64,000 bases of DNA from Arctopsyche grandis (GCF_051622035.1 NC_135365.1:14860001-14924000), one strand, 5' to 3'; counted from the first letter of the stretch, positions 1-13,170 are shown. Program-made: numbers and translations. The notes: generated by a model from the sequence alone, not told the origin.

Positions 1-1362
1 GTTTTTAAAAGTGTCATGGCTAAAGAGCGGACCAACTTTGCGCCGTTCATTGTTCGTTGTTCACCGTCCTTTGTTCATTTTTATGATGAACCTTTTTTTA
101 TGCTCTCTAGCTTTGTAGTTTGCCCTGTTTCCTGAAAAAAACACGCTTCCGGTCCTACCTCTAGTCATGGCGATCGCCCGCATTATACATAACATTTCAG
201 GGGTGGCACCATAAAATGTAAAAATTATTTTTAAATAAATGTAAAAACTACTCAATTATATTAATAACCAATTATTTAAGTTTAATTAATATAAATATCG
301 TTCATTTTATATTATACATATTTTTGTTGAAACTATACACTACACGTTAATTTAAGAGTTCCCAAGGACAGACAAATACAAAAAAGTGGACTAATCCGCC
401 AACTGAAAAAAGAAACGGCCACCAACGCCCAACACCACCATATACTCAAATTGTAAATGAATCTATATCAAAATAAAACTTTAATTTCGGTAATGAATAT
501 GTGATGACCCTGATTGTATTCCGTGCGTTTTAGCGTAGTTAATGGAGACGTACGCGTAATATTGAAACAATTTTTTTTATTCTTAAAAGCGCTTCTATTA
601 TTATAACATGTATCTGCTTATGTACGTATTTATGAACATACGTAGTTTTGGGATTTCGCAGATTCAAGATCAACAACCTTTAATATTGATATACATACAT
701 AGTTTGGAATATGCTGATCGACTAAACGGCTGCTTTTGGCGTATAATCACTTCGTAGATAATTAATCTTGTAAGCTTCCACATGCTTATCACGCAGTGAT
801 CAAAGCCAAGTTCGATGTATTAATTTTACGAGTCTAACTTTTACGTACATAAACGCGTGATTTACCTGCTCCATATTCAATTTGATGTACAGAACAGCCT
901 GAAGTACCAAACTTCAACGAGGAAGCGGTTTCAGAATTAAATAGTTGAAACCACTAAAATTTTTCTCGTAACCAACCAAACATAATGTACATATGTATAA
1001 TGAACGTATAAAATAAATTTTTCAAATAAAACAAATGAATTTCCATACAATAATAAATTAAAATTAAAACAAAAATGTATGACTAAAAAATATTCAAAGA
1101 CAAAAGGCGAACCAAAAACCTACAGGCGAATTTTTTTTTGATATTCGGAACTTTGTGATTATTTTTTATGCAATGTATAGGCATGACACATAAACAAACT
1201 CATAAAAATTCATGATAGTGAACAAAACTACGTATATTGCAGCTGTTGCCTGACATTGCTAAACTTTGTAAATTTACTTTTATATTTTACAAAAAAGGTT
1301 CATGAAGTTGTGGATATAAAGAAAAGACTCATATATTAATACATACATATGTATCTTAACTA
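1..1362. other. AT-rich non-coding stretch
   Basis: No supportable gene. Positions about 510-575 resemble part of the small hAT-like element at 62626-62982 (shared phrase GATTGTATTCCGTGCG followed by a similar stretch), so at least one degraded transposon fragment is present. The rest is AT-rich sequence with scattered ACAT/ATGT runs. Confidence 0.5.
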
Positions 1363-2051
1363 CAGCGGCGTAGCTAGGAATTTTGGGCCCTCATGCAAAA
1401 AATGAAGATGAAATAATTCAAATTGGTTGGCGATACATACATATGTACATATTTACATTAGACTCTTGGTATAATAATTCGAAAAAAAATAATTTAACAT
1501 AGCTAACCGACATTAAAAATCTTACTCGATTTAAGATTTGCAAAATTTTTCGATGAATCTTATGGATATATTTCACATCAAGTCTTTTAATTGATTTTTA
1601 TGATCCGATGATCTTTATACATTTCTGAGTCGTAAATTAAATGTGAGGCAAGATAATATTAATATGTTTTTGAGCTCTTTCTCCTATTATGCTGTACATA
1701 ACATTAGAATAATATAAAACTATGATTACTAAAAAAATTCAATTAAAATTGTTAAATAGAAAATGATCAGTAGCTATTAAAATAGATAAAAGATGTATTG
1801 TGAACATAATTCAGCAATAATAAAAAGCATTCAAAAATCAAAATCGAGCAAGATAATATTATACACGCACAATTATATGTCTCGAGTCTTTCTCTTACTT
1901 TCGATAAATAGATATTTTCGACAATGTTAAATTATATTGAGTCTACCAATTTTGGGGTATATGTACATATGTATATAAATAAATTTAGACCCCCTGTTTA
2001 GCTGGGCATCCATGCTTTGCATGACTTTGCTATGAGGTAGCTACGCCACTG
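1363..2051. mobile_element. hAT-like non-autonomous DNA transposon
   Basis: Ends are CAGCGGCGTAGCTA on the left and TAGCTACGCCACTG on the right, inverted copies with one difference, starting with the CAG typical of hAT termini. The element is flanked by 8-bp direct repeats CTTAACTA (1355-1362) and CTTACCTA (2052-2059), one mismatch, the duplication size hAT transposases make. At 689 bp without an open reading frame it cannot encode a transposase. Its interior (about 1640-1880, reverse) matches the repeat at 28538-28750 and the sequence split by the BEL element. Confidence 0.75.
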
Positions 2052-2632
2052 CTTACCTATAGGATGAAAAACATACACGAATACGTATTTACATATGTAA
2101 TATATTCCCAGAGCACATTATTTATTTATTTAGAATTCTATAGTCTCAAATTTTCATATATTCGTATTTTATTTACAAATTTACAGATTTTCGCTATTCA
2201 AATATTCTAATGCCTGGCAACTAAGTATAGGAAAAACAGGCATTGACTGTTACGACGGCTTGTATCTGTCCAATAAATACATAGATATTGAAAACTCGGA
2301 TCCTCGAATCGAATCCTGAACTAATCCCGAAAACTAATCCGAAATCCATCCCACTAACAATATAATTAATATTGTAAAAATCATTTTCGTGTAAAAGCAT
2401 AATGAAACGATTCCGGATTAAGGCTTTCAATGTAAACAATATATTATAATTAAAAAGTTTTCAAACCTTTATAACCTTTTGCAATCCTCTTTGTGTGTAT
2501 AATTAACTGACTTTCAAGATTGCAAACAATGTCGTTTACTTCGAAACTCGCGTTTCACTTTCAATTATTCTCTTTTACTTATTTATACATATGTACACAT
2601 GTATTCCCTTGTAATTATTTCGTAGCACTGAA

Positions 2633-2763
2633 ATTACAAATGTAATTATTTTCTTTTCCATTAAATCATCAGATGAAATAATTTATTAAATACTTTGTCG
2701 AAATTTCAATCAATTAATAATAATTGGATGAGACTTTTGATCATGCTTATGATTATAATATTG
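2633..2763. repeat. Dispersed repeat, copy 1 of 2
   Basis: About 130 bp that recurs in the same orientation at 6294-6418 with only scattered substitutions. Both copies carry AATTAATAATAATTGGATGA and then GATCATG. No termini or coding potential were recognised. Confidence 0.7.
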
Positions 2764-3523
2764 CTAACGTTGACACCGTCCGAATCAAATAATACTTTGA
2801 TTAATTAATAAACAAGTTTGTCCTAATTTTTTGGACGCGCCAAAATTGAAATTACGTCTTAATTTATGTTGAAGCCCCCATTGTTTTATATATATACATA
2901 CATATTTTACGCTGATTTGATGTAAAGTTCTTAGAATCGCGGTGTTACGACGTGAATCCAATTTTGGTGACAAGCAGAACCAGCTGACTAATTCAATCTA
3001 GAGAACCTTTCTTCTAGCGAAAATCTCACGAAATTACGTTCCTCTGAAATGACCATATTGTGCCCTATATAATACTCCATGTAACTAAGTACTAACCGGT
3101 AATTTGGGTCAAAGACCTTGTGTAATCCATCAAATAATTATATGAATACGCGTAGTCATATGAAATGATAATAAAAATAATATCATTAAGTGCGAAGCAC
3201 TGGTAAGCAAAGCATATAACTTCCGCCATGTAATATGTGTAATATTCCGAAAATAACGCTTCCCCCATAAAAACACCCATTGCGAGAGCGCGGCACGTTT
3301 TGTATGGGGACTATGGATTGCAATATCGAAAGTACCGATACCGGTATTTGACGGAAAATGATCCTTTGATAATACCGGGATTAAAAAATGAAATCCGATA
3401 GTATCGATTTATTTTAAATTCGTACATTTTATTTGTCGAAAACGATATCTCCATGGCTAAAAACTACGAAAACGACCGATGTGTATATATTTGCATATAT
3501 CTTTGTCTATAAATTGTTCTGAT

Positions 3524-4032
3524 TACACTGAGCAACAAAAAATCACGTTTTTGCATTACCAGAGCGGAGACTAACCAATCTTTACTAAGTTTGACCCGCT
3601 GAATTCGAATATGATATTGATTTTTGTTGGTGGGTGATCGTTTACGAGATATGAGCGTTTAAAAAAATCCGCGATTTTTACAGTTTTTTGGCCTTTGCGG
3701 TCTTTAACTCAAAATTTAGGATTGTTACGCTCAAAGTGAGTATTGGAGTCAATAGTCTTTGAGTCTTTAAAGTACTTCTAATGAATTGTCTAGCGAATTT
3801 TAAAAGTCAAAAATATATTTTTTTTTACGGATTTTTTTTCCGTGCTATTTTTCATTTATTTGGCAAATTTTTTATTTCACCACGTTTATAAGGATTGGTT
3901 TTCTATCTCAATATAGTAATGAAATATAACAATTAATAGGAAAAATATCTGACTATTGACTCCAATACTCACTTTGAGCGTAACAATCCTAAATTTTGAG
4001 TTAAAGACCGCAAAAGCCAAAAAACTGTAAAA
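3524..4032. mobile_element. Mariner-like element, truncated copy
   Basis: Begins TA-CACTGAGCAACAAAAAATC, the same terminus as both ends of the element at 27055-27804. The interior has an inverted pair, about 3689-3755 against 3949-4020. The right terminus is missing and SINE-like sequence follows. No transposase reading frame is visible. Confidence 0.55.
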
Positions 4033-4345
4033 ATTTCCTATCAGAGTTTGCCAATTTTCTCTGATTTCATTGTTGAAACGGTTCCCGGTAAAAATTGGCA
4101 AAAATCCTTCCTATATACAATATGTCACCAATAATTTGTGTTTGATTAATGTGCAATAAACAAGTTTGTGTACAATTTGATGTCTCATTGATTTGCGAGT
4201 TTTTCAGTGTCTCGTAATTCAGTGACTTATATGTATAATGAATAAAAAATGCTGCAATATTTGTAATTGGCCAGGAATGCGCATTGGGATTGCCTATAAG
4301 GCCTTCCTGGTATGTGTTTTGAAAAATAAAAATAAAATATATATA
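4033..4345 (+). mobile_element. SINE fragment with hairpin tail
   Basis: It contains the central SINE block (CTATCAGAGTTTGCCAATTT at 4039, then ACGGTTCC) also present at 29490, 25640 (reverse), 27550 (reverse) and 57410 (reverse). At 4271-4310 it carries the tail hairpin CCAGGAATGC ... GGCCTTCCTGG, followed by an A-rich end. The tRNA-derived head is missing. Confidence 0.6.
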
Positions 4346-5174
4346 TATATATACAATGATGACACGACAGGGACTATTTTTATAATTAGTGTAAGGAAAA
4401 AATATATGATTTTTCTTTCAACAACAACAACTAATTCCTCAGCTGATGGTTGACTCTTCGTTTGCATCTCCAATGAGCGATGATTGGGTATTTAAGCCTA
4501 AATTGGAATTGCAAAAAAAAAAACCACTAGTTTATTAAGAAACATTATAATCCTTTACACCTGGGACGTACCTACTTTACAGTTTCGACCCCGAATATGC
4601 TGTATTGGAATATTTGGTTTTGGCGTATTTTTCAATAAACATGTTTAAACAGCAATCGGTGCTTGAGATATCGGAAGCAATGTTTTTTTTTTACTAAAAA
4701 TTAATTAATCGAAAATCGGAAAGTACCGATATTACCGGTATCGTTATTTTTTTATTTTGATAATACCGGTATCGGTAATTCCGGTATTTTTTCAATCACT
4801 AATGAGGACTTTTGAGTGAAACGACGACGTTGTATTCTCGTTAATCAGTCAAACCTATCATAATCGACTCAAATAAACATCAATGGTTGAATATTAAGCG
4901 CTTATTTTTTTACATAATAAAAAATCTAAGCCATTCTCGAAATAGAGATTTAGAAAAAACTTACTTTTTAGAAATTTTTGTCGAGATAAATCGATTGGTT
5001 AGAGGCACAGGACAGAGTTTAAAATCAATGAAACGTTCAACGTTATTCAATGTTTCCATGACACGACGAAAATTTTCCACTGGTTCCATCGATGAAAATC
5101 CAAATTTCGCGTTTTTGCTCCTCCCAAATGTACCTACATACATACATACATATGTATTCCCTGAACCCAATATT

Positions 5175-5423
5175 TGAGCCGGTATATTTGAAAGTCCACT
5201 TTTCGTCATTTCGAAAAATATCTCGCAAAACATTAAATATAAAGTTATGCATTTAAAACTATTTAAAAATACTGGTGGCCTATAATACGATTATTCCGCT
5301 GTTCCAAGATTCTGGACTTATCGAATTATAAGAAGTGATATCAAATTCTGAATTTAGTCAAATAGAAATAGTGTTATTGGAACTGAAAATTGGACTTCCG
5401 CCACTTTCAACTATAACGGCTCA
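5175..5423. mobile_element. MITE with GAGCCG terminal inverted repeats, copy 1
   Basis: A 249-bp element running from TGAGCCGGTATATTTGAAAG to an inverted end CTTTCAACTATAACGGCTCA. It is homologous over its length to 5729-5997. It is too short to code and no unambiguous target duplication is visible. Confidence 0.6.
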
Positions 5424-5728
5424 TATGTATTTATGATAACTAATAATTAAAATATTAGTTTTTAATCATTATTATTAAAATTTTCCATTTTGTTAATGAG
5501 TTCTCAATGGATAAAAAATTCGCTCAATAAATCGTCAAATGAAATAAATCACATAGAGATGATTCTATGTAGCTTAATAATATTTCATGACATGATGAAA
5601 TTTAGTCGCGTATTTGACGAATATCAAAACGTCACTAGCAGCGAATCTCCATAATGTGAAATTTGAATATTCATTTTAATTTTATTTTGTTTAATTTGTT
5701 TAGTGACTGTTGTTGTGATTTCGTTACA

Positions 5729-5997
5729 TGAGCCGCTATATTTGAAAGTGGCAAAAGTGAACTTTTCTTTATTTCGAGAAATGTTTCGCACAACATTAAA
5801 TACAATGTTTTACATTTAACTATATTTGAAAATACTAGTGGCTATTAATACGTTTATTCTGCTATTCAAAAATTCTGGACATATCGAATTAAAATAAGTG
5901 ATAGCAATTTGTAAATTAAGTCAAACAGAAATAATATTTTCGGAACTGAAAATTGGACTTTCACTTGAAAATTGCCACTTTCAAACATAACGGCTCA
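5729..5997. mobile_element. MITE with GAGCCG terminal inverted repeats, copy 2
   Basis: A 269-bp element with TGAGCCGCTATATTTGAAAG at the left and the inverted CTTTCAAACATAACGGCTCA at the right. It lies in the same orientation as copy 1, about 305 bp away. The outer flanks of the pair (AATATTTGAGCCG at 5170 and CGGCTCAAATATT at 5991) are also inverted repeats, so both copies may be arms of one larger composite. Confidence 0.6.
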
Positions 5998-6293
5998 AAT
6001 ATTACGAAGAAATCAATGTCTAATATTTTAATAATATATTGCGAAATAATTGAGTCGATTTTGGTTATAAATTTACTGTTCTATTATACATACAAGTATT
6101 CAGTACATATGTAATTTCAAACAATCTAAGTAGGGAGTAAGGGTGAGAAATTTCAATAAATAATGAATGAAATGAACATAAATTATTTTAAGCTAAGTGA
6201 TCTTCGACAGTTGAAGGACAGGTTTAAGGTAGTGATCTTCGATGTACGTATGTATGTACATACATACTCCCTTGTGCTTTCGTAGCTCTTAAA

Positions 6294-6418
6294 TGACAAA
6301 TGTAATTATTTTCGTTTCCATTAAATCATCGGATGAAATAATTTATGAAACAGTTCGTCGAAATTTCAATCAATTAATAATAATTGGATGAGACTTTTGA
6401 TCATGCTCATGATTATAA
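6294..6418. repeat. Dispersed repeat, copy 2 of 2
   Basis: Direct repeat of 2633-2763, same orientation, with scattered substitutions. The sequence following the copy differs from that at 2763, so the repeated segment ends near 6418. Confidence 0.7.
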
Positions 6419-8540
6419 AACAGAAATAGTGTTTTCGGAACTGCAAATTGGACTGGAATCGACACGAGACAATTTTTCTGATATTTATCATACATTACAT
6501 TATTTCTAATTTAATTATTTGTTAATAGAAACATTCATCTTTAAAAATATATAAAAATAACGAGACCCTTGGAAAATTTTCATACTTCAATATTGGCTCT
6601 AGGTCAAAAAAAGGTCGAGTAGTGTGATATTATTTATATGACACATGTCAGAGACCGTAAAGAGGATCTCAGGACATGGTTATAGTACGTCAACTTCCTT
6701 TTTCGAAATAGCAAACTTCTCTCTTAAAAAGCCAAGTTTATTTTAATGTCGATAAATCCTTCTGCTTCTATGCTATAATCCCGAAATTCGATTTTCAATG
6801 AAAGACAAATTCCGTAATCGCAAATTTTAATGAAAATTTTTGGAGTGAAAACTTGTCATAAAAGATTATCGTTTAACATAATCGCAATACTGCATGGCTT
6901 TCGTTAAGTGTATCGTTCATTTACATGACAGTGAAATAAAGTTTTATTTAGACATTAATAGGCAAGAATCCCAAATCTGTGTAATTTTTATACGAACTTT
7001 TTGGAATATATTTTAATATATGAATATATTTTAATTTTGGATCAACAGCACGTTTGATTTTAAATGAAATACCAGATAGGATTCTGGTGAAATTTAAATA
7101 ATATTTGGACCTTTCTAAAAACTTCATCTAAATAGTTTAACTATTCGATATTCGATATTCAAATATACAAGTCGAATATTTGGTGGCCCTACAGACAACC
7201 AATTGGATTTGTAAACTAAACATATTGAAATAATATATGTACATATGTATAAATGATGAGTATGAAAATAATATGTACATATTGTATGTATGTACATATG
7301 TATGTTTGTAAGCGTAAAAATACCTGTTGCAGATAAATTCTTTATTCACTACGCATTTATATATAGTCATTACATTAACTTAATACAGCTTATAGTGTAA
7401 ATAAAAAATAGCCAATTATTTTTTTGCCTGGAATATATGACGGCAGGCTTAAAGTGTGTAAGTAAATAATCCACCGTTATTTTTAGCCCGACACAAATTT
7501 TTCCATCTCAATTTACGGCATAAACCATCCCCCTAAGTTTGTTATAGTACTTTTTTTATATATGTGGGACTAAAAATATATAATAAATTACATATGTATG
7601 TATATGTATTAAAAAAATATATACATACAAATGTATGTGTAATAAATGAAGTTTTTTTTTAAGATTTTATTCTCAAAGTCATACATACATCTAAGAGTCT
7701 CATTTACATCGTTGAAACGTCGAATAATCAAAACCAAGGAAAAGAGAAAAAAGTAGATAAAATCCAGGGAAAATTATTTCTTCAATTAAGGTATTATGAC
7801 TCTGTTAAAATTATTAGTAATTAAATTTCACCTTGTGGATTTTTAATTTTGAAAAATATCAGACCCATTTGCGTGGATGATTATAATCACAAATAAAAAA
7901 GCTCGATTTAATCAAAAATTTGATTAAAACGCTTCAAAACTTATTCACATCCAATACAATAATTTTCATTTTGAAAATCTTCATAAAACAACAAATTAGA
8001 GATGCCCGTTTTATTATTTTTAAAGCTTTACAAATTTTCAATGTAATAATATCTTTCTCAGGGGAATAAACGAATCGTAATTAGCAATGTACATATTATG
8101 TAGATATACATACATATATAATGTATGGATTTTTCTCAGGAATTTATAACATAGTACAATACAAAGAGTTCCTGCTGTTCTATTCAACGTTAGATCCATT
8201 ACATTTCTTTTTTTTTTATCATACTTATCTCATAAACATCATGCGAAAGAAAATTGAAGTACTTATTATTTATTTTAATAGGCTCGATTTAATAACATCA
8301 ACATTACATGTTGATGTTATTGGATCGATTGAATATTATGTATGTTATTATATTTCAATAATATCGGAAGTACGAAAATTCTAACATACTGGTATTAGCT
8401 TTTCGAAAAAAATTCATTCATTTTGATTATATTTACAACCAATATTTTAATCATTTTTACACCTGGTATGAATATTATCTCAGGCACAAAAATCATCTCA
8501 ATATACAAAGTTTAGCAGATATATTTACATATGAATAGAA
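6419..8540. other. AT-rich non-coding stretch
   Basis: No gene recognised. It contains ACAT/ATGT simple-sequence islands (about 7235-7300 and 7590-7640). A short perfect hairpin at 8292-8320 has 13-bp arms, ATAACATCAACAT and its complement, around a 3-base loop. Confidence 0.5.
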
Positions 8541-8544
8541 ACAG

Positions 8545-8640
8545 CCACAGCGTAGTGCACTGGTAAAGATATTGTACATATACTAGTATAGAAGTCGTGG
8601 GTTCAAGTCCCAACCAAAATATGTTGCTTGCGAAATCTCG
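8545..8640 (+). mobile_element. tRNA-derived SINE head
   Basis: Contains an A-box-like TAGTGCACTGGTAAAG (8557) and a B-box-like GGGTTCAAGTCCC (8599), spaced as in a tRNA-type RNA polymerase III promoter. A 12-base insertion-like stretch between the boxes and poor pairing potential argue against a working tRNA gene. Other SINE heads lie at 29380 and, reversed, at 25700, 27600 and 57490. Confidence 0.55.
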
Positions 8641-9028
8641 TGGTAATAAAAGAAAACAGATGATTGTCTCCTTTTAGAATTTTCCGATTTTTCTAGCTCA
8701 ATTGCTGTGACGGATCCAATAAATTGGTATCCTCCTCCTCAGTTTCTTGCAAATTCGAGCTACTATTAGCATCTTAAATTTGTTGAATCTAATAAAAATA
8801 TGCTACTTACATAATATATTTCACCCAAATTTACTGTGTATCAAAAATTTTCTTGATTGTCCATAGATGTCTCTATTGTATTCTATGAACCGTTATGTTT
8901 GGAAAATTATTAACTTGTGTATAGAAATAATCTAACCATATGTGTCGCCTTGTAGTAATTCCTGTCATGGCACATATGATGTATGTGTGTAATAACAATA
9001 AAAAAAATATATAAATTATTCATCTTAC

Positions 9029-9495
9029 CTGAGTTTGTCCGTATGCTCCTAAAAACCCAATAGTAATAGTGTCGTTAAAGTCGTGCAGTCCAACACCGGT
9101 GAGATACTCGTATAGAAAGCTATAGTCCTCCTGTCCTTCCTGATGGGGTTCTTTATAGAGATTTAACGCAATGATGTCGTATCCTTCTTCATCACCAGAT
9201 GTATTCGTCTCGTTGGATGATACGTAAAAGCTATCGTTTCCAGAGCCGTTATTTCCATCTTCGTTACGACTGCCCAGCATAATGGGACAAGTCCTGTTAA
9301 TGGCATGAGGAGCACCAGTGATACCGTTAATGCATACCAATGTCAATATAAACTGATAAACCAGGTTATTCTTCCGACACACCACCGCCACGAATGGATA
9401 TCTGCTCCTTTTGCCGTCCATCATTGGATCACTCATGGCTATTATTTTGATCACTTTAATCGTCTTTTTCATTATCGATCCGTTCGCACTCACCC
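9029..9495 (-). CDS. First coding exon of a membrane-receptor-like gene
   Basis: A - strand exon bounded by an acceptor (TATAATTTCAG before 9495) and a donor (CAG then GTAAG after 9029). The first ATG is at 9472 and gives 148 codons, ending in phase 0. Residues about 36-53 are hydrophobic (signal peptide or anchor; a start at Met17 or Met18 would place it nearer the N-terminus). Six N-glycosylation sequons follow (NRT, NGS, NDS, NET, NTS, NDT), so the product is probably extracellular here. The exon closes with TITIGFLGAYGQTQ, a strand-start motif like the first beta strand of periplasmic-binding-type (ANF receptor) ectodomains. A receptor guanylate cyclase such as the Gyc32E/Gyc76C group, or a GABA-B-type receptor, are candidates; I do not recognise it with certainty. 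Downstream exons lie beyond position 9000 toward the window start or outside it. Confidence 0.6.
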
Positions 9496-10358
9496 CTGAA
9501 ATTATAGATCAATGTTATATGGTAATATCAAATGGAAGCGTTTATGTTTATATACACTAAAACGAGGTGGATTTATGGCACATGATTTATGTATGTGTAT
9601 ATTGACGAAAACTGTTTTGTGATAAAAGGTATCGGTTAACGAGCAAAATTCGAATGTACTACATATATTCCTTTTGTTTTGAAACGAAATTTTGGAGAGT
9701 TACTCCGTATGATTTTCAGAATGAAGCTGAATATATTTTGTATATTTAAAATATTTCTTCACTCGGAAAGCTTGAAGAAAAATGTTTTTTTAATTACTCC
9801 ATATTATTTCATTTCTCTATGGCAATTATAGCGACGTTCATTTGTTTTGTTTATTAAAAAACTTTTAAAGTAATTCGATTGTTTCCGTAATTGCCTTCAT
9901 TGCGCTAATTAAATTTAAAATTGAGTCTACTCAAAAAATACTGTTTCGCAATTATAATGTTATCTTACTTAAAGAACATCTCTACAAAATGTGTATGTTC
10001 ATGATTAATTTTAATCTGAGATCATGTTGATACGTTTATGAATAGACTTAAGGCCAAAAATTGATTGAAATCAACAGGTTGATTTCAATTTCAATTTCAA
10101 ATTTGTAAGCCCACTTGGGGTAGGATATGATTGATTGATGACAGTATTATTCTGTTATTATTATTCTAAAAAATCTTTCTATTATCTAAAGGTTTTATAT
10201 ACTTGTAACACAGCGTTCTGATACTTCAGTTCTCAAAAATACGTCTTGTATGTAATTATAACCAATAATTTACAAACACACATACGATTACCACGCAAAA
10301 GTTTTAGTTTTTACATGTTGATGCCTGGTGATAGAGAACGGACGTTAAAATAGATATT

Positions 10359-10363
<5 letters not shown>

Positions 10364-10410
<47 letters not shown>
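10364..10410. repeat. (TA)n microsatellite
   Basis: About 47 bp of pure TA dinucleotides, followed by GTATGTATATACATATG. Confidence 0.95.
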
Positions 10411-10413
<3 letters not shown>

Positions 10414-11377
10414 TGTATATACATATGTATTTACAGAGGATATTATCAAAGTTCAACAAAATGTAATTTAATTAACAAAGTGAAAATGTTATCAAATCCT
10501 ACTTAAAACATTTGGTAAACGAGCCATTGAAGTCTCTTTTAAAAGCAATTATGTATGTTGATTTTTAATGGAAATGTCTAGTATAATGTAACATTAAACC
10601 ATGAAAATTTGCAAAAGACTTCCTAAAATAATGAAACTGCCTACAGCTTTAATAAAATATATAATCAACGATATTTCATCAGGGTTGGGTTACTTCAGTT
10701 GAAGCATTCGCATAACATTCCCCATACACTGTAACCAAATAGTGTTTCAAATTACATATTTCATACTTTTACTATGGAGAATAATTTTAACTTTCGTAAC
10801 GATATACGGAAAGGAAAAAAGAATTTATGTGTACGTTAGTGCTGTGCAAATGACATGAGACGTTTTTTACAAAGTACTATTATCAAAGGTTATTGTTTTC
10901 GTTTTCGCTGAATAGGCACAAACCAAAAGAGCGGAAAAAGGAAAAAATCTCAGTATCGTTCAAAATATGTCGACTGTGAAAATACGACACACACGAACTA
11001 AGATAACGCAATTTTCCATCCGAAGCGGAAATTGTCCGAAAATATTATATGTATAATACCTACATATATATGCCTACGTTGTGAAAACATCAATATTTTC
11101 CAAATGTGCACATAGGGATTTGCATGTTAATTAAATTTTCATATCCTGTGCTAGTCTTTCTTTGTTCCAAGTGCTTTTTAATTATCACTTTTTAATTATG
11201 TAATTTGTTTTCAGCTGAAAGCTCATCCCGACGATAAAAAACTTCCAAGCCTTTCGAAAAACACGTTTTCGCTTGTATTATACAATAGTGAGAAATTCAA
11301 ATAATAAATAATAATTATGAAATAAAAATCATATTTAATGTATGTGCGAGTATATCGATATCTGCAAATATTTTTCA

Positions 11378-12035
11378 TTCACATATATATAATATGCATA
11401 CATACATGTGAATGTATGCATAATATGCATAGCTACATATGCAAATATATCCAATTTATATCACAAAATTTTCTTCTTTGATGTTTTCATTTATCACGAG
11501 CTTTTTCCAATTACATATATAGTGTGTTTTCAAGTGCGATTTTCACACTTTTATAAATTTGAAATACATTTTAAATACACCAAATTTCGCTTATTATTTA
11601 TTCAAGATTCTATGAATATTTTTAGTTTCATATGAATATTCACATGTTCATATTTCTCCCATTTATATTCAATATCAAATTATTCGTTAAAAAGTTTAGA
11701 CACGACTATCTCACACTTTTACACATATAACGGAACCAACCCACATGAGAATTTTCTTTTGATATCTGCAACTCAAGTACATTTTTTTTGTGTAATATGA
11801 AATATTATACCTATGTACATATGTATATGTAGATATATAATATGCACACATACATACGTGTGAATGTATAATATCTACATACATATATATTATACATTAT
11901 ACATTTATATAGATTCATATATCCAATTTATTTAACAAAATTTTGTTCTTTGATATTTTTTATTTACCACACGTTTTCCCAATTACATAATATCATGCAA
12001 TGTTTTCGAATGCAATTTTCACGCCTTTATATAAT
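11378..12035. repeat. Diverged direct duplication
   Basis: 11378-11570 and 11815-12035 share the same order of landmarks: CACATATATATAATATGCA-type start, TGTGAATGTAT, ATCCAATTTAT, ACAAAATTTT, TTTGAT, TTTCCAATTACAT or TTCCCAATTACAT, then GCAATTTTCAC or GCGATTTTCAC. Spacing is about 440 bp. It looks like an old local duplication. Confidence 0.6.
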
Positions 12036-12599
12036 ATTACGTAAAAATCTTTAAAATTGAGTTGTAGTAGTGGTAGTAGACAAAGCTATGTATATATTTT
12101 TGTACCAAATTTTGAAAGTTTGCTTTAATATTTATATATGTAATTTTTATGGCCCCAATAAATAACTCATTTGGGTCGATTCCATTTTGTGAACCTTTAA
12201 ACTTAAATAATGATTATATATTCATAATAATAAATAAATACATTTTTTTTCTTTACTCCAAATTGTATGTATATTTATATACCCGCTTTAGCGGAAAAAA
12301 ATATAATAGGTATACAAATCCAGTATTTGATAAAATAGCATAAAGCGAAACATAAAAAAAATACTGCTATTTTTATCCAAAATAAAAACAAATATAAAAA
12401 AGGTATGCTTGTATTTTTATTTATATAATATTTGCACAAAGTACTTACTTTTTATTTGGAAATTCTTTATGTAGAATAATATCAATGCGAGTTTCTCTTC
12501 TCAAAGCAGTTATAAACTTTTACGCTTTCATATATATTATATTAATTATAATAAATTTTTACGAAATTTCGAAATTTATACTCGATCTAGAGACAAAAA

Positions 12600-13170
12600 T
12601 CGGCAGTGATACATTTGAGAGATGTTTTAAAAGCTACTTAGGATCGGCTTATCGATTCGGCTGAAGCAAGCTTTCAGACACGCAACGACTCTTTTGAGAA
12701 TTGAAATTTCAGAGCTTTCCACGACCGCGCGCTTTCAACTCCCGTTATCAACTGAGAGCTTTCGCGAACGTTCGCAAAAATATATCTACACACACACACA
12801 CACAAAAGCGCGCGCACGCATAGCATCCCTCACTATTTAACATTCTGAGTGCATCACAACATAATAAAAACGAGAAAACCCAATAATTGTGCCATACTTA
12901 CAAATAGGTTCTTGCTTTATTATGTTCCATTACTAAAGGATTGCTGAAAGTCTACGCATTTCCCCCCTGTTTACACACGGAAATAATAACAAATCGAATG
13001 GAGAGACACTCGACAGCGTAAATTCGGAATAGCGATACTTTCGCCTGCCAAAATTTCCAGATGAAGTTTGCGTTTTCTTTAGATGCTCGAGGAGTCGTTA
13101 GCGAATTCGTTACCGCACGATTCACATTCACGTTAAAATCAAATTATACACAATTCAATTAATTTGATCG
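12600..13170 (-). promoter_or_regulatory. Candidate promoter and leader exon of the receptor-like gene
   Basis: This block is less AT-rich and richer in CpG than its surroundings, with a short (CA)n run near 12792 and GCGCGCGC-like sequence. On the - strand an excellent donor, TTTGTAAGTATGG, sits at 12902. A non-coding leader exon ending there would splice to the acceptor at 9496. No TATA box or initiator was identified with confidence. Confidence 0.25.

Larger units (their letters stand above)
3315..4796. repeat. Composite bounded by inverted ACCGGTA-rich ends
   Basis: The left end (3315-3365) and right end (4715-4796) carry inverted, degenerate runs of TACCGATACCGGTATT-like sequence, resembling subterminal repeats of a DNA transposon. 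Inside lie a mariner-like fragment (3524-4032) and a SINE fragment (4033-4345). The outer termini and a target duplication could not be fixed. Confidence 0.4.
9496..12901 (-). other. Putative 5'-UTR intron of the receptor-like gene
   Basis: Runs from a consensus donor GTAAGTATGG (- strand, 12901 downward) to the acceptor at 9496. No coding sequence was recognised inside. It holds a (TA)n tract (10364-10410) and a diverged internal duplication (11378-11570 against 11815-12035). The pairing of this donor with this acceptor is inferred only. Confidence 0.3.
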
